From: Psychrobacter submarinus
GTDB lineage: Bacteria > Pseudomonadota > Gammaproteobacteria > Pseudomonadales > Moraxellaceae
Reading direction: 5' to 3'
NCBI RefSeq assembly: GCF_904846685.1
Contig: NZ_CAJHBQ010000001.1
Location: forward strand, 806,001-870,000
DNA length: 64,000 nt
Shown: one piece after another, positions 17,588-26,610 of the stretch
Layout: each line of letters begins with the position of its first letter
Numbering within the stretch: the first letter of the stretch is position 1
Program-made: the position numbers and the translations under genes
The notes under the pieces: model-generated
The model's input: the letters and a program-made list of their open reading frames with translations, nothing else
Told to the model about the DNA's origin: nothing
The model's database searches: none

Positions 17588-18631
17588 ATGACTACTGCCG
17601 TACAAACCCATGTTCCTGCGCCAAGAGTAAAACCTAAAAAAGCCATTCAAGGTGAAAAGCTGCGTGGCTACGATAAAGTCGCGCGCATCCCGATTAAAGT
17701 AATCCCGACAGTCGAAGCGAAGCAAAAGCCGGATTGGATTCGAGTAAAAATGTCCTCACCTGCTGAGGTGGCGCGTATCAAAGCCAAACTACGCGAACAA
17801 AAGCTCTATACTGTTTGTGAAGAAGCCGCTTGCCCGAATCTTGCGCAGTGCTTTGGTGACGGCACCGCCACCTTTATGATTATGGGTGATATCTGTACTC
17901 GCCGCTGTCCGTTCTGTGATGTCGGTCATGGTCGCCCTAATGAGCTAGACAAGGATGAGCCGCGTCATACCGCCGAGACTATTCAAGGTCTTGAGCTCAA
18001 ATATGCAGTGATCACCTCAGTCGATCGCGACGATTTAAAAGATGGCGGCGCGCAGCATTTTGTCGAAGTACTCAACGAATCACGGGCGCTAAGCCCAAAC
18101 TGCCTGATCGAAATCTTAGTGCCTGATTTCCGTGGCCGTATGGATATTGCCTTAGACTTACTCACCGAAACAGCTCCTGATGTGTTTAACCATAATATCG
18201 AAACCGTGCCACGTCTATACAAAGCCTTCCGTCCAGGTTCTGATTATCAGCACTCGCTCGATCTGCTCAAGCTTTATAAAGAACGTCGCCCTGATATCGC
18301 GACCAAATGCGGCTTTATGGTTGGCCTCGGCGAGACCGAAGAAGAGGTCTATGCGCTACTTGATGATCTCAAAGCGCATGATGTCGATATGATTACGGTG
18401 GGTCAATACTTGCAGCCGAGTAAAAATCATGCTCCTGTCGATCGCTATGTGCATCCGGACGAGTTTCAGCGCTATATGGACTATGGCAAAAAGATCGGCT
18501 TCTTTAGCATTTGGGCCGGTCCCATGGTACGCTCAAGCTACTTTGCCGATCGCCAGTATTACGGTGAAGATTGCCCTGCGCCGATTCGTAGTAAAAAGGC
18601 GCTTGAGGCGGAAGGTAAGCTTGGCTGTTAA
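17588..18631 (+). CDS. lipA: Lipoyl synthase
   Basis: 347 residues from ATG 17588. Two iron-sulfur signatures are clear: [12 protein letters not shown] (auxiliary cluster) and [13 protein letters not shown] (radical SAM cluster, CxxxCxxC). The C-terminal [10 protein letters not shown] supplies the conserved RSSY serine ligand. LipA inserts two sulfurs into protein-bound octanoyl chains in the cytosol. An upstream in-frame TTG at 17582 is possible, but AAGAGA is better spaced to the ATG. The longer-than-usual N-terminus (about 45 residues) is rich in Lys/Pro. Ends at a strong terminator; no lipB is adjacent. Confidence 0.96.
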   Translation: MTTAVQTHVPAPRVKPKKAIQGEKLRGYDKVARIPIKVIPTVEAKQKPDWIRVKMSSPAEVARIKAKLREQKLYTVCEEAACPNLAQCFGDGTATFMIMGDICTRRCPFCDVGHGRPNELDKDEPRHTAETIQGLELKYAVITSVDRDDLKDGGAQHFVEVLNESRALSPNCLIEILVPDFRGRMDIALDLLTETAPDVFNHNIETVPRLYKAFRPGSDYQHSLDLLKLYKERRPDIATKCGFMVGLGETEEEVYALLDDLKAHDVDMITVGQYLQPSKNHAPVDRYVHPDEFQRYMDYGKKIGFFSIWAGPMVRSSYFADRQYYGEDCPAPIRSKKALEAEGKLGC

Positions 18632-18654
18632 GAATGGATTGATAATAAAAAATG

Positions 18655-18680
18655 GAGACCCGGCTTGGGTCTCTTTTTTT
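18655..18680 (+). terminator. Rho-independent terminator of lipA
   Basis: GAGACCC pairs with GGGTCTC over a five-base loop and is followed by TTTTTTT. Confidence 0.9.
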
Positions 18681-18813
18681 ATGCTAATGATTAGCATAAG
18701 TCCTTAGCAACTCTACTTAAAGCCACTACACTGCCGGATACAGAAAATGCTATATTTTGTCTTAATGAATTTCATAGATACCTACCGCTAATTTTATAAA
18801 AAAGGACTACCTT

Positions 18814-19287
18814 ATGAGTGACGACTTCACCCCGCAAGAAGGCTCTTGTTCCTGCTATAGCAATACTTATACCATCAACCATACTCCTATGGCTCGCTTT
18901 ATTTGTCACTGCACGATTTGTCAGGACTATACCGGTAAAGCTTATAATGATGTGACGGTTTTACTAAAGTCAGACCTTAGCGAAGTGCAGATTGATAAAA
19001 CCCGCTTTCGTAGTTGGAAAATGCCGCCTAATATCAGCCGCGGACTGTGTAAGCGTTGTCATAAGCCTAGTATAGAGACGGCGGTAGGCGGCAATCTGGT
19101 ATTAATCCCTACTGATAATTATCCTGATAAAGCGGCCTTGCCAGAGCCTGCTATGCACCTATTTTATAATCGCCGTATCAGAGACGTGGATGATAACTTG
19201 CCTAAATACGAAGGCTTTGTACAAAGTCAAAGCATGGTGGTTAAGGAGTTGGCTCAAGGGCTGTATAAAAGAGTTACCAAACGCTAA
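18814..19287 (+). CDS. GFA/CENP-V family zinc-binding protein
   Basis: 157 residues with the cysteine pattern of the GFA (Mss4-like) fold: GSCSC near the N-terminus, CHCTICQDY near residues 30-37 and CKRCHKP near 75. Database members are called glutathione-dependent formaldehyde-activating enzymes, but that activity is doubtful for most. AAAGGA lies before the ATG at 18814. It is flanked by lipA and mtnP on the same strand with gaps over 100 bp, so it is probably its own transcript. Function beyond the zinc-binding fold is not predictable from the sequence. Confidence 0.82.
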   Translation: MSDDFTPQEGSCSCYSNTYTINHTPMARFICHCTICQDYTGKAYNDVTVLLKSDLSEVQIDKTRFRSWKMPPNISRGLCKRCHKPSIETAVGGNLVLIPTDNYPDKAALPEPAMHLFYNRRIRDVDDNLPKYEGFVQSQSMVVKELAQGLYKRVTKR

Positions 19288-19398
19288 TGGTTATCGTCAA
19301 CCGCTCGGTTTAGTATTTTAATCGCTATTTTATCTTAAAAGACAAGCGTTACTGATAATTATAATGACTCGTTTTTAACTCCTCCATCTGGGACTGAT

Positions 19399-20295
19399 AT
19401 GATTTCAACCTTAGTAGAAGACACCGCTCATTTATCCGCCGACATTGCCATTATCGGCGGTAGCGGCTTATATCAGATGCAAGCGCTAAGCAATAAGCGT
19501 CAGGTAACAATCTCAACGCCTTATGGTAAGCCATCTGATGACATTGTCATGGGTGAGCTAAATGGCGTAACTGTCGCTTTTTTGACCCGCCACGGTCAAG
19601 GGCACAGATTTAGCCCGTCAGAAGTTCCCTACCGCGCTAATATCTATGCGCTAAAAACTTTGGGCGTACGCTATGTCATTTCAGTCTCAGCGGTAGGCTC
19701 ACTACGAGAGCATCTCAAACCTTTAGATATGGTCATTCCAGATCAGATGATCGATATGACCAAACAGCGAGCCAGTACCTTTTTTAGTGAGGGAGCGGTG
19801 GCGCATGTAGCAATGGCCGATCCTTTATGTGTGGCGCTTGGTGGGGTGTTAAAGCGCGCTTATAGTCAGGCAAATATTAGCGAAGGCCAATGTCATAGTA
19901 CCGCGACTTACCTCTGTATCGAAGGGCCGCAATTTTCTACTCGCGCTGAGTCCAATTGGTATCGACAGATGAATGCTGACATCATTGGCATGACCAATAT
20001 GCCAGAGGCTAAGCTTGCACGTGAAGCGAGCATGGCGTATGCTACGCTTGCGCTAGTGACAGATTTTGATTCATGGCATCCAAGTGAGGAAGATGTCAGC
20101 GCTGATTATGCGATTCAAAACCTTATGAAAAACGCCGATAACGCGCAGCAAGTGGTCAAACAAGCCGTGGCTTTACTTGCCAGCGAGCAGCCTGACTCTA
20201 TTGCTCATACCGCGCTAGCGCAAGCGTTAGTCACCCCTATTGAGGCGATGAGTATTGAGGTTAAGACCAAGCTTAATGCGTTATTGCCCAAGTAA
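19399..20295 (+). CDS. mtnP: S-methyl-5'-thioadenosine/thioinosine phosphorylase
   Basis: A 298-residue purine-nucleoside-phosphorylase-fold protein of the MTAP group. The phosphate site is visible in GGSGLY near 20 and TRHGQGHRFSPSEVPYRAN; the substrate site in SAVGSLRE, IEGPQFSTRAES, GMTNMPEAKLAREA and TDFDSWHP. It splits methylthioadenosine, or an analogue with another 5'-deoxy group, into base and sugar-1-phosphate in the cytosol. It converges on the arsenosugar run across a shared terminator 20 bp after its stop. Salvage of MTA is the default role; action on an arsenic-bearing 5'-deoxyadenosine is a hypothesis raised by the context. Confidence 0.9.
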   Translation: MISTLVEDTAHLSADIAIIGGSGLYQMQALSNKRQVTISTPYGKPSDDIVMGELNGVTVAFLTRHGQGHRFSPSEVPYRANIYALKTLGVRYVISVSAVGSLREHLKPLDMVIPDQMIDMTKQRASTFFSEGAVAHVAMADPLCVALGGVLKRAYSQANISEGQCHSTATYLCIEGPQFSTRAESNWYRQMNADIIGMTNMPEAKLAREASMAYATLALVTDFDSWHPSEEDVSADYAIQNLMKNADNAQQVVKQAVALLASEQPDSIAHTALAQALVTPIEAMSIEVKTKLNALLPK

Positions 20296-20315
20296 TATCG
20301 ACCTCTATCACAAAA

Positions 20316-20343
20316 AAAAGCCATCAAATAGTTGATGGCTTTT
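20316..20343. terminator. Bidirectional terminator between mtnP and the arsenosugar run
   Basis: AAAAGCCATCAA pairs with TTGATGGCTTTT around ATAG, with A-run left and T-run right, so it can stop both convergent transcripts. Confidence 0.88.
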
Positions 20344-20363
20344 GCATTTGTCATAATCGTAAA

Positions 20364-21002
20364 TTAATAATCCTTAAGCTCATAACCATCAAGCCATCCT
20401 GCAGGCAGATATTGTAAATCCTCTGGCTCATCGATATCAGGTAGAGGTTGTAGCGAAGCTAATGACCAATTTAGATCTTTAATACGCTGCTTAGTCACTG
20501 CTGCCACATCACTGACGCTCCACGTCATATTGGTAAATAGGTGCGCGTTTATTTGCCTAAAGCCAAGCAGTACGTAACCACCATCAAAAGCAGGAATCAT
20601 GACGCTATTTAAGTTGTCTAACTGCTGCGCGGCATCTTGAATCACTGCCGCCGTCAAACTGGGACAATCGCTTCCTATTAACAACACCTTTTTAAACTTT
20701 GCCAAAGCTTGCGTACTAGCCGTGTACATACGCTCTCCTAAATCACCATCGGCTTGTGCTGACCATGTCAATGACTCTGGTAGATTCAGCGTTTGCCAGC
20801 AAGGAGTATTAGGAGGGGGACTGACACATAATTCAACGCTAAAGCCCGTTGCTAACGCTTGCTCTACGCTATGTAGTAATAGCTGCTTTGCCATTTTTGC
20901 TGCACCATCAATGCCAAGCGCAGGTTGCAAGCGGGTTTTTGCCATGCCTTTAGCAGGGAATTTAGCGAATAGGATAATGCAGGTATTTTGTTCTTGAGTC
21001 AT
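20364..21002 (-). CDS. Arsenosugar-type glycosyltransferase, TIGR04282 family
   Basis: 212 residues of the DUF2064/TIGR04282 family. The GT-A nucleotide-binding start is IILFAKFPAKGMAKTRLQ; the metal/nucleotide motifs are ADGDLGERM, LIGSDCPSL and FDGGYVLLGF; the end has DIDEPEDL. Members accompany ArsS in many bacteria and are thought to attach or build the sugar side of arsenosugars, though direct biochemical proof is lacking. It is the last gene of a minus-strand run (84 bp after the TIGR04283 gene) and ends at the shared terminator. Cytosolic; no membrane segment seen. Confidence 0.85.
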   Translation of the reverse strand: MTQEQNTCIILFAKFPAKGMAKTRLQPALGIDGAAKMAKQLLLHSVEQALATGFSVELCVSPPPNTPCWQTLNLPESLTWSAQADGDLGERMYTASTQALAKFKKVLLIGSDCPSLTAAVIQDAAQQLDNLNSVMIPAFDGGYVLLGFRQINAHLFTNMTWSVSDVAAVTKQRIKDLNWSLASLQPLPDIDEPEDLQYLPAGWLDGYELKDY

Positions 21003-21086
21003 ATTAAGAGTTTTCTATATTTAATCCACTATACAACAAACCCAGTGTTAGCATAGCTGTATTATTCTGATTTAGGCTTATCTATA

Positions 21087-21797
21087 TTACTTATAATAAC
21101 GCGCTTTAATGTTGTCCGCCGAGACGCCGCGCCAATAATCAAAACGCAGCTGCCACATCAGCAGTATCGTGCGGCAAGTGCCATGCTGCTCCCAGCGCCT
21201 CGCCGAGGTAATGACTTTAGTCTTTAGACAAGCAGGTTTAGACTTTGCTTTAAGCTGCTTGCATAGTTCAACATCTTCCATCAGCGCTTGCTGAGGATAG
21301 CCGCCAACTTGCTCAAAAAGCTTACGGGTAATAAAAATCGCTTGATCACCAGTTGCGATACTTGTGAGTCGTGAGCGTAAGTTTATCATATGGCTGACCA
21401 CCCAAAGCATCGGCTGACGACTGTTTAACTTAACGTTAAAACGCCCCCACTCTGATTTTTGCATAGCGGTTTGGATATCTGCAACAGCGTGAGTGGGCAG
21501 CTCAGTATCAGCGTGTAAAAATAGTAGTATGTCGCTTGTTGCTAAGGACGCGCCTTTGTTCATCTGCCGCGCACGACCTGCTTGTGACTTAACCACTTGC
21601 CAATTAATAGCTGACTGATTACTGTTATTTAAATCTGCAATAAACTTTTGTGCCCATTCGAAGGAATCATCGTTTGAACCGCCATCAACCAAGATAATTT
21701 GCTGCGGTGATGGGTTTAGCCCAGCGATATGAGTAAACAAATGAGGCAGATTATTTGCCTCATTGAGTATAGGAACGATAATAGAAACCGTGGACAT
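21087..21797 (-). CDS. Arsenosugar-type glycosyltransferase, TIGR04283 family
   Basis: 236 residues of a GT2-like family. VSIIVPILNEANNLPHL opens the Rossmann-type fold; the diphosphonucleoside site is VDGGSNDDS, the metal-binding DXD-like motif is HADTELP, and GDQAIFITRKLFEQVGGYP with ALMEDVELCKQL gives the acceptor region. It starts nine bases after the DUF547 gene, so the two are cotranscribed. Together with TIGR04282 and ArsS it defines the arsenosugar cluster. Donor and acceptor are not established. Confidence 0.86.
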   Translation of the reverse strand: MSTVSIIVPILNEANNLPHLFTHIAGLNPSPQQIILVDGGSNDDSFEWAQKFIADLNNSNQSAINWQVVKSQAGRARQMNKGASLATSDILLFLHADTELPTHAVADIQTAMQKSEWGRFNVKLNSRQPMLWVVSHMINLRSRLTSIATGDQAIFITRKLFEQVGGYPQQALMEDVELCKQLKAKSKPACLKTKVITSARRWEQHGTCRTILLMWQLRFDYWRGVSADNIKARYYK

Positions 21798-21806
21798 GCT
21801 ATCTCA

Positions 21807-22628
21807 CTACTTCTTGTTCAAATTCCAATTATAATTGGTATAACTGATCTTAGTCTTGCCGCTTTTTAAGTCAGCAGTTTGTGATTTATTAAGACCGAGC
21901 GGTGAGTTATAACGAGCCAAAAACCCTTCTAAATCTTTAGTGCCGCGCCAATTACTCTCAAAGTCCTCTTTATACCACTTAAATATTGGCGAGATCTCAA
22001 GTGTGCTGCCCTTGAGACGGTTACGACTACTATCGGCGAGGAAATTGCGGGTGACTTGCTCTAATTGTTTATCGAGTTTACTGCCTGTGTAAGCATCATC
22101 CAACAATGCAGGACAACCAATGCTGGCACAGTTCACCGCAAAGTGAATACGCGGCTCATTATAGCGCCCAGAACCGCGAATCAGGTTGTGCTCGATATCA
22201 TCAAGCGAGCGCTTTTTACCCAGTACGTTGACAAAGTCTTGTTTCCAAGGCGAGCTAAATATACCGCCGATATCTTTAATCGACTTTATATTAGGGTACT
22301 TAGTCAGCACTAAATCCACAGTACCCGCATTATAGACGTTGATTAAAAACGCCAATTGCTCATCTTTGCTCCAGCGGTTAAACTCAGACCGACTGACCGT
22401 AGCCGTCGCTGCCAAATAGCCATCAAGCTTGCTTTGGTCCGCTTTCATGCCATTGTAATTAACGACAGATGCTTTGCCCCCGTTGGTCATAGTGACGTTT
22501 TTATTTAATAAGCTATCCCAAGTACTGTGATTAAAATCAGCATAGGCAGCGCTTGATAGCATAAGACTTGCGGCAATAAGGGCTTTGGTCGTTAAAGCTT
22601 TAGAAAATGAAGTTTTAGTTATAAGCAT
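21807..22628 (-). CDS. DUF547 protein of the arsenosugar cluster, exported
   Basis: 273 residues. The first 30 form a signal peptide (basic start, hydrophobic LIAASLMLSSAAYA with a likely AYA cleavage), so the protein is periplasmic. DUF547 marks are visible: AFLINVYNAGTVDLVL, HNLIRG, EPRIHFAVNCASIGCPAL. The conserved Cys in NCASIGCP and the His nearby suggest a catalytic role related to the cysteine-protease-like fold, which is unproven. It lies 57 bp after arsS and nine bases before the TIGR04283 gene. DUF547 genes frequently neighbour arsS; why a periplasmic protein belongs in the set is unclear. Confidence 0.84.
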   Translation of the reverse strand: MLITKTSFSKALTTKALIAASLMLSSAAYADFNHSTWDSLLNKNVTMTNGGKASVVNYNGMKADQSKLDGYLAATATVSRSEFNRWSKDEQLAFLINVYNAGTVDLVLTKYPNIKSIKDIGGIFSSPWKQDFVNVLGKKRSLDDIEHNLIRGSGRYNEPRIHFAVNCASIGCPALLDDAYTGSKLDKQLEQVTRNFLADSSRNRLKGSTLEISPIFKWYKEDFESNWRGTKDLEGFLARYNSPLGLNKSQTADLKSGKTKISYTNYNWNLNKK

Positions 22629-22685
22629 GAGATGAGCTCCGTTAATGCTGATAAGTTTTTTAAATCAAAATGCTTAGAACTAGCT

Positions 22686-23663
22686 CTAAGCCACACTTAC
22701 TTTTTCGTCTTCTAAAGCGCCGCCGCAGCTACTACCTTGCCCTGCTGTGCAGCCGTAACAATGGTCACCGATAGCGATATCGTCACCAGTAGGATTTTGG
22801 GTGAGCAGGTCGCGCAAATGCTGGCGCGATTTATTGGGTACAGGCATCTCAAGCTGTTGATTAAAGTCACAATCGAACAGCTCGCCGAGCCAATTAACAC
22901 TAATAGTCGAGCGGCACATCACCTCTTTAAGATTCCCCGCATCATAGTTATCTTTGAGCAAATCCATATAAGGATGGAATTCGTTCTTAGCCAATAGTAC
23001 CGCACCAAAACGTTGAATCGGCATATTGGTCAACGCAAAAAGCTGATTAAACTCTATATTAAAGTGCTCTTTTAATTCACGTTTATAGTCCGCCTCTAGC
23101 ATCTGCTGATTGGGCGGTAAGGTCGCGCCTTGTGGGTTATATACTAGATTTAAAGTCAGACCTGTATCTGCACGTCCATAACCCAAAGCATTAAGCTTAT
23201 GTAGCCCTAAAATACTGTCGTCAAACGCGCCTTTGCCGCGCTGCTTATCGACGTTCTCAAGTGAATAACAAGGCAGTGAGGCGACCACTTCGACGCCATT
23301 ATCCGCTAAGAACTGCGCCGTATCCTCAAAACCTTCTTCCATCAAGATCGTCAAATTACAGCGATCAATGACTTTAACGCCAAGTTTACGAGCCTCGACG
23401 ACTAAGTATTTAAAATCGTCGTGCATCTCGGGTGCGCCGCCGGTCAAATCAAGCGTATCGATATTTTGCGCTTGCAGTACTTTTAAAATCAGCTCAACCA
23501 ACTCGCGCGACATCATCTCGGTACGATAAGGGCTTGCTGCCACATGACAATGCACGCAGGACATATTGCACAGGTACCCTAGATTGACTTGCAGCGTGGT
23601 TAATTTACGGCGCTTAATAGCAGGAAAATCCGTATGTTCAAGCAATTCAATAGTGGATTTCAT
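22686..23663 (-). CDS. arsS: Arsenosugar biosynthesis radical SAM protein ArsS
   Basis: 325 residues from ATG 23663, chosen because AAAGGT lies about nine bases upstream; an open frame continues to 23720. The radical SAM cluster motif CNMSCVHC is at residues 32-39, followed by TGGAPEMHDDF. The C-terminal half is the DUF3641-type region with further cysteines (FDCDFNQQ, CYGCTAGQGSSCGG). ArsS joins the 5'-deoxyadenosyl group of SAM to a methylated arsenical, giving a dimethylarsinoyl-deoxyadenosine, the committed step toward arsenosugars. The methyltransferase ArsM that supplies the arsenical is not in this window. It heads the run with DUF547 and the two glycosyltransferases. Confidence 0.93.
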   Translation of the reverse strand: MKSTIELLEHTDFPAIKRRKLTTLQVNLGYLCNMSCVHCHVAASPYRTEMMSRELVELILKVLQAQNIDTLDLTGGAPEMHDDFKYLVVEARKLGVKVIDRCNLTILMEEGFEDTAQFLADNGVEVVASLPCYSLENVDKQRGKGAFDDSILGLHKLNALGYGRADTGLTLNLVYNPQGATLPPNQQMLEADYKRELKEHFNIEFNQLFALTNMPIQRFGAVLLAKNEFHPYMDLLKDNYDAGNLKEVMCRSTISVNWLGELFDCDFNQQLEMPVPNKSRQHLRDLLTQNPTGDDIAIGDHCYGCTAGQGSSCGGALEDEKVSVA

Positions 23664-23899
23664 AGCGTATGACCTTTGGATGATAATGGTTTTAATCTTT
23701 GATATTTGCTGCGTATACAAGCAGAATATAGGAATAATTTAAAGATGAATAGCTTTTTTGAGTGTTAACTCATTTATTATTACACTGTTTAATTATTCTA
23801 TTGTAACGCGCAGTGGTAGTCAGTGTAACTAAATAATCAATAGTGCTAAGCTATTGTTTTATAAATTAATATCTTTAATGTGGTTCGTGCAGCCTCTAC

Positions 23900-25111
23900 T
23901 TATTTTGCGTTGACAAAACGCTTGTCGATATAGCGCTTAAGATACCAAATCCAGCGTCCCTGCGCGCTGAAATTGCCCCAACTGCCGATTGCGTACTTGT
24001 CACCGCAAGCGAGCAAATACAAAGTGCGGTTTTTGGGTCGATAGCTTTTTAACTTATCTCCTACTAAATAAGCCAGTAAGTTATCCGCTTCCACTTTGCC
24101 ACCAAATACTGCATGCACCCCAGAATGTGCCATCTCTCGATCCACGCGTGACGCCACATCGCCTACGGCAAAGACATTATCATGCGAAGTGCTTTGCTGC
24201 TTATCATTGACCGCAATAAAGCCCTTATCTACCGTTTCAAGGTTAGTCTGCGCGGCCCACGCCGAACCCATCACCCCAGTAGCCGCAATAGTCGCATCGG
24301 CCGCTAGCGTTTGCTTAGAGGTCGCTAATTTACCACCAGCTAAACCTTTGGCGCGCTCGTAGATAATCTCAATATTACGGCGCTGTAATTGCTTGATGAC
24401 GCGAGAGCGAAAGCCTGCATCAAAGCCTGATAGCAGCTGCTCACCGCAAACCAAATAAGCTTGATGACTAGGATTAATTTGCTGCAAAGCAAACTGCGCG
24501 GCCATCACCAGCTCCGTTGCTGCAGCGCCTGCTCCGACTACTGCAACTTTATAATCACTCACTTGCTCAGCTTGCTTAAGGATCTGCTGCCACTGCTCGA
24601 CGAAATTGAATATGGGCCTTACGGGAATTACGGTATTCTTTAGATTTTTATCTGCCAAATCTTTATCTATTAAGTCTTCATTAACTAGGCCGTCTGTATT
24701 AAGCCAAGTCATATCAGTATCTGCGCCTGTATTGAGCGACAGCAGCTCGTAATCAAAACGTTCGTCTTTAGCGTTTTTAGCGTCTTTAGCGTTTTTGACA
24801 GTAATAACCGTTTGAGTATCCGCATCGACCGCGATGATAGGTCGCTGTATTAGCGTCACGCCAGCACGTCTGCACAGCGCAGCGATATTGATACTGATCT
24901 CACTACGCTTATAATGAGAAGCCATCCAGCCCGGCAACATACCAGAATAAATCGTCTGCGGATGCTCAGTAATCACGCTTACTTCTACCTCCTGAAGAGT
25001 ATCTAAACGCTTACGGGCAAGCCTACGTAGCAAACCTATATGAGCGTGCCCTGCTCCAGCGAGCAGTAGTTTTTTGTTCGGGCGCTGTTTTTTAGGGAAT
25101 AGCTTTTTCAT
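23900..25111 (-). CDS. NAD(P)/FAD-dependent oxidoreductase (TIGR03169-like)
   Basis: 403 residues of the pyridine-nucleotide disulfide oxidoreductase fold. The FAD motif LLLAGAGHAHIGLL starts at about residue 14, the NAD motif AVVGAGAAATEL is in the middle, and the second FAD motif VFAVGDVA is near 320. It resembles the SelD-associated TIGR03169 group and NDH-2-like enzymes. No redox CXXC is visible. A repeated Asp/Ala/Lys stretch (KNAKDAKNAKDE, near 112) is an insertion. It is upstream of arsS by 236 bp on the same strand; related oxidoreductases do occur beside arsS in marine bacteria, but its step is unknown. Confidence 0.82.
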   Translation of the reverse strand: MKKLFPKKQRPNKKLLLAGAGHAHIGLLRRLARKRLDTLQEVEVSVITEHPQTIYSGMLPGWMASHYKRSEISINIAALCRRAGVTLIQRPIIAVDADTQTVITVKNAKDAKNAKDERFDYELLSLNTGADTDMTWLNTDGLVNEDLIDKDLADKNLKNTVIPVRPIFNFVEQWQQILKQAEQVSDYKVAVVGAGAAATELVMAAQFALQQINPSHQAYLVCGEQLLSGFDAGFRSRVIKQLQRRNIEIIYERAKGLAGGKLATSKQTLAADATIAATGVMGSAWAAQTNLETVDKGFIAVNDKQQSTSHDNVFAVGDVASRVDREMAHSGVHAVFGGKVEADNLLAYLVGDKLKSYRPKNRTLYLLACGDKYAIGSWGNFSAQGRWIWYLKRYIDKRFVNAK

Positions 25112-25317
25112 AACTTAGGCTTTTATGGATGATTAGAAAATATCGCTAAGATTACAACATAAGTTAATATAATTTTAAGTCAGTCTATTGTAGGATGGAT
25201 AAAATGTTTGGCCATTAATATAGTAAGAATAATTTATCGAAGTCGTAAAAACCATCAAGGAAGGCAAAACGATATATGATCGCGCTAAGGCCAATGCAAG
25301 CGCGCAATAGGCCGTAC

Positions 25318-25424
25318 TATAGTCAATCAATATTAAAAGTGGTACAAGGCAGACGAGTGCAAGTACTACAGTAGTAGGCTAAACGAGTCTAACGCTGTAA
25401 CACTTTAATAGTGGTTCGACTATA
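25318..25424 (+). repeat. Family C repeat, copy 2 (intact)
   Basis: 107 bp with imperfect inverted ends TATAGTCAATCAATATT and TATAGTCGAACCACTATT. Nearly identical to the sequence at 12892-13303 minus its insertion. Lies 48 bp before the lysophospholipase gene, so it may carry part of that gene's promoter region. No coding capacity. Confidence 0.85.
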
Positions 25425-25472
25425 TTATAAACAGGCTGTATATTAACTATTTAACTTATCAAGGACCCTTAT

Positions 25473-26426
25473 ATGAATACTGCTATGAGCAATACTGAGC
25501 AAATTACTTCATCGAATACCAGCCATTATTTGCATCATACTTTCTTTACGCCAAAAGACAGCTCGGTAGATATAACCGCCACCCTACTAATCGTTCATGG
25601 CATGGCGGAGCACAGTGGTCGTTATAGCGATTTTGCGCAGTTCTTAGCAGATCACGGTATCGCTGTTGCCACTTATGATCAGCTCGGTCATGGTAAAACG
25701 GTCAAGTCAGAGAGTGAGTTTGGCTTCTTTGGTGAAGAGCACCCAGTGCAGTCGTTGCTAAAAGATGTAATTATCATGGCCGATAGCCTCAAGGCGAAGT
25801 ATCCGGACGTGCCACACTTTATTATGGGTCATTCGATGGGCTCGTTTATTGTGCGTACGGTGATGAAGCATCATGCGCACAGTTTTGCTGGTGCGATCTT
25901 GATGGGTAGCGCTGATACTGATCCTTTAGCCAAGGTTATTTTACCTATTAATAAAGCGCTCGCCAAAATCGCTCCCAAAAAGCCAAATGCCGTGTTTGCT
26001 AACATCATGAATAAAATCTTTAATAGTAAGCTGAATAATCGTATTTCTTCTTCACAGTTTGCTTGGCTAACCGAAAACCAAGCCAGTATCGAAGCGTATG
26101 AAGCCGATCCTCTAACCGGTTTTGACTTTACTAATAATGGTTATTTAACACTATTTAACTTAATGGAATCTGGTCTAAACAAAAACTGGGCCGCGACTAT
26201 TAATAAAGACTTTCCGATGCTGTTTATCAGCGGACAAAATGACCCTGTGGGTAATATGAGCAAAGGCGTACGCAAAGTGGTCAACCGCTTAAATGAGCAA
26301 AGCTTTAGTGAGGTGGACATCAAGCTATATCCGCATATGCGTCACGAGCCACTGCATGAACTTGAAAAACAGAGGGTTTATCAAGACATCTTGGACTGGA
26401 TAAATAGTCATATCAACACTGTATAG
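25473..26426 (+). CDS. Alpha/beta hydrolase, lysophospholipase/monoacylglycerol lipase-like
   Basis: 317 residues of the serine-aminopeptidase/Hydrolase_4 group. The oxyanion segment is LLIVHGMAEHSGRY, the nucleophile is in GHSMGSFIVR (near residue 118), the acid in SGQNDPVGN and the histidine in MRHEPLHE near the end. This set is typical of monoacylglycerol lipases and lysophospholipases (PldB-like). AAGGA before the ATG supports the start. No signal peptide. Single gene between a family C repeat and dapD. Confidence 0.86.
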   Translation: MNTAMSNTEQITSSNTSHYLHHTFFTPKDSSVDITATLLIVHGMAEHSGRYSDFAQFLADHGIAVATYDQLGHGKTVKSESEFGFFGEEHPVQSLLKDVIIMADSLKAKYPDVPHFIMGHSMGSFIVRTVMKHHAHSFAGAILMGSADTDPLAKVILPINKALAKIAPKKPNAVFANIMNKIFNSKLNNRISSSQFAWLTENQASIEAYEADPLTGFDFTNNGYLTLFNLMESGLNKNWAATINKDFPMLFISGQNDPVGNMSKGVRKVVNRLNEQSFSEVDIKLYPHMRHEPLHELEKQRVYQDILDWINSHINTV

Positions 26427-26610
26427 CAGCAACTACTCTCAAGCTATAGAGTCACTATGTAATCAAGCGAATCTGTCTGAAGTGTCATTGCCAAATTGAG
26501 CTGACTAAAAGCCCATGATTTGCTAAAACCTATAAAATTGGCGACAATACCAGCAGCAAGTGATAGCTCTGTCTTTATCGTACTTTGAATATTAACTTTT
26601 AGGAATTTTT

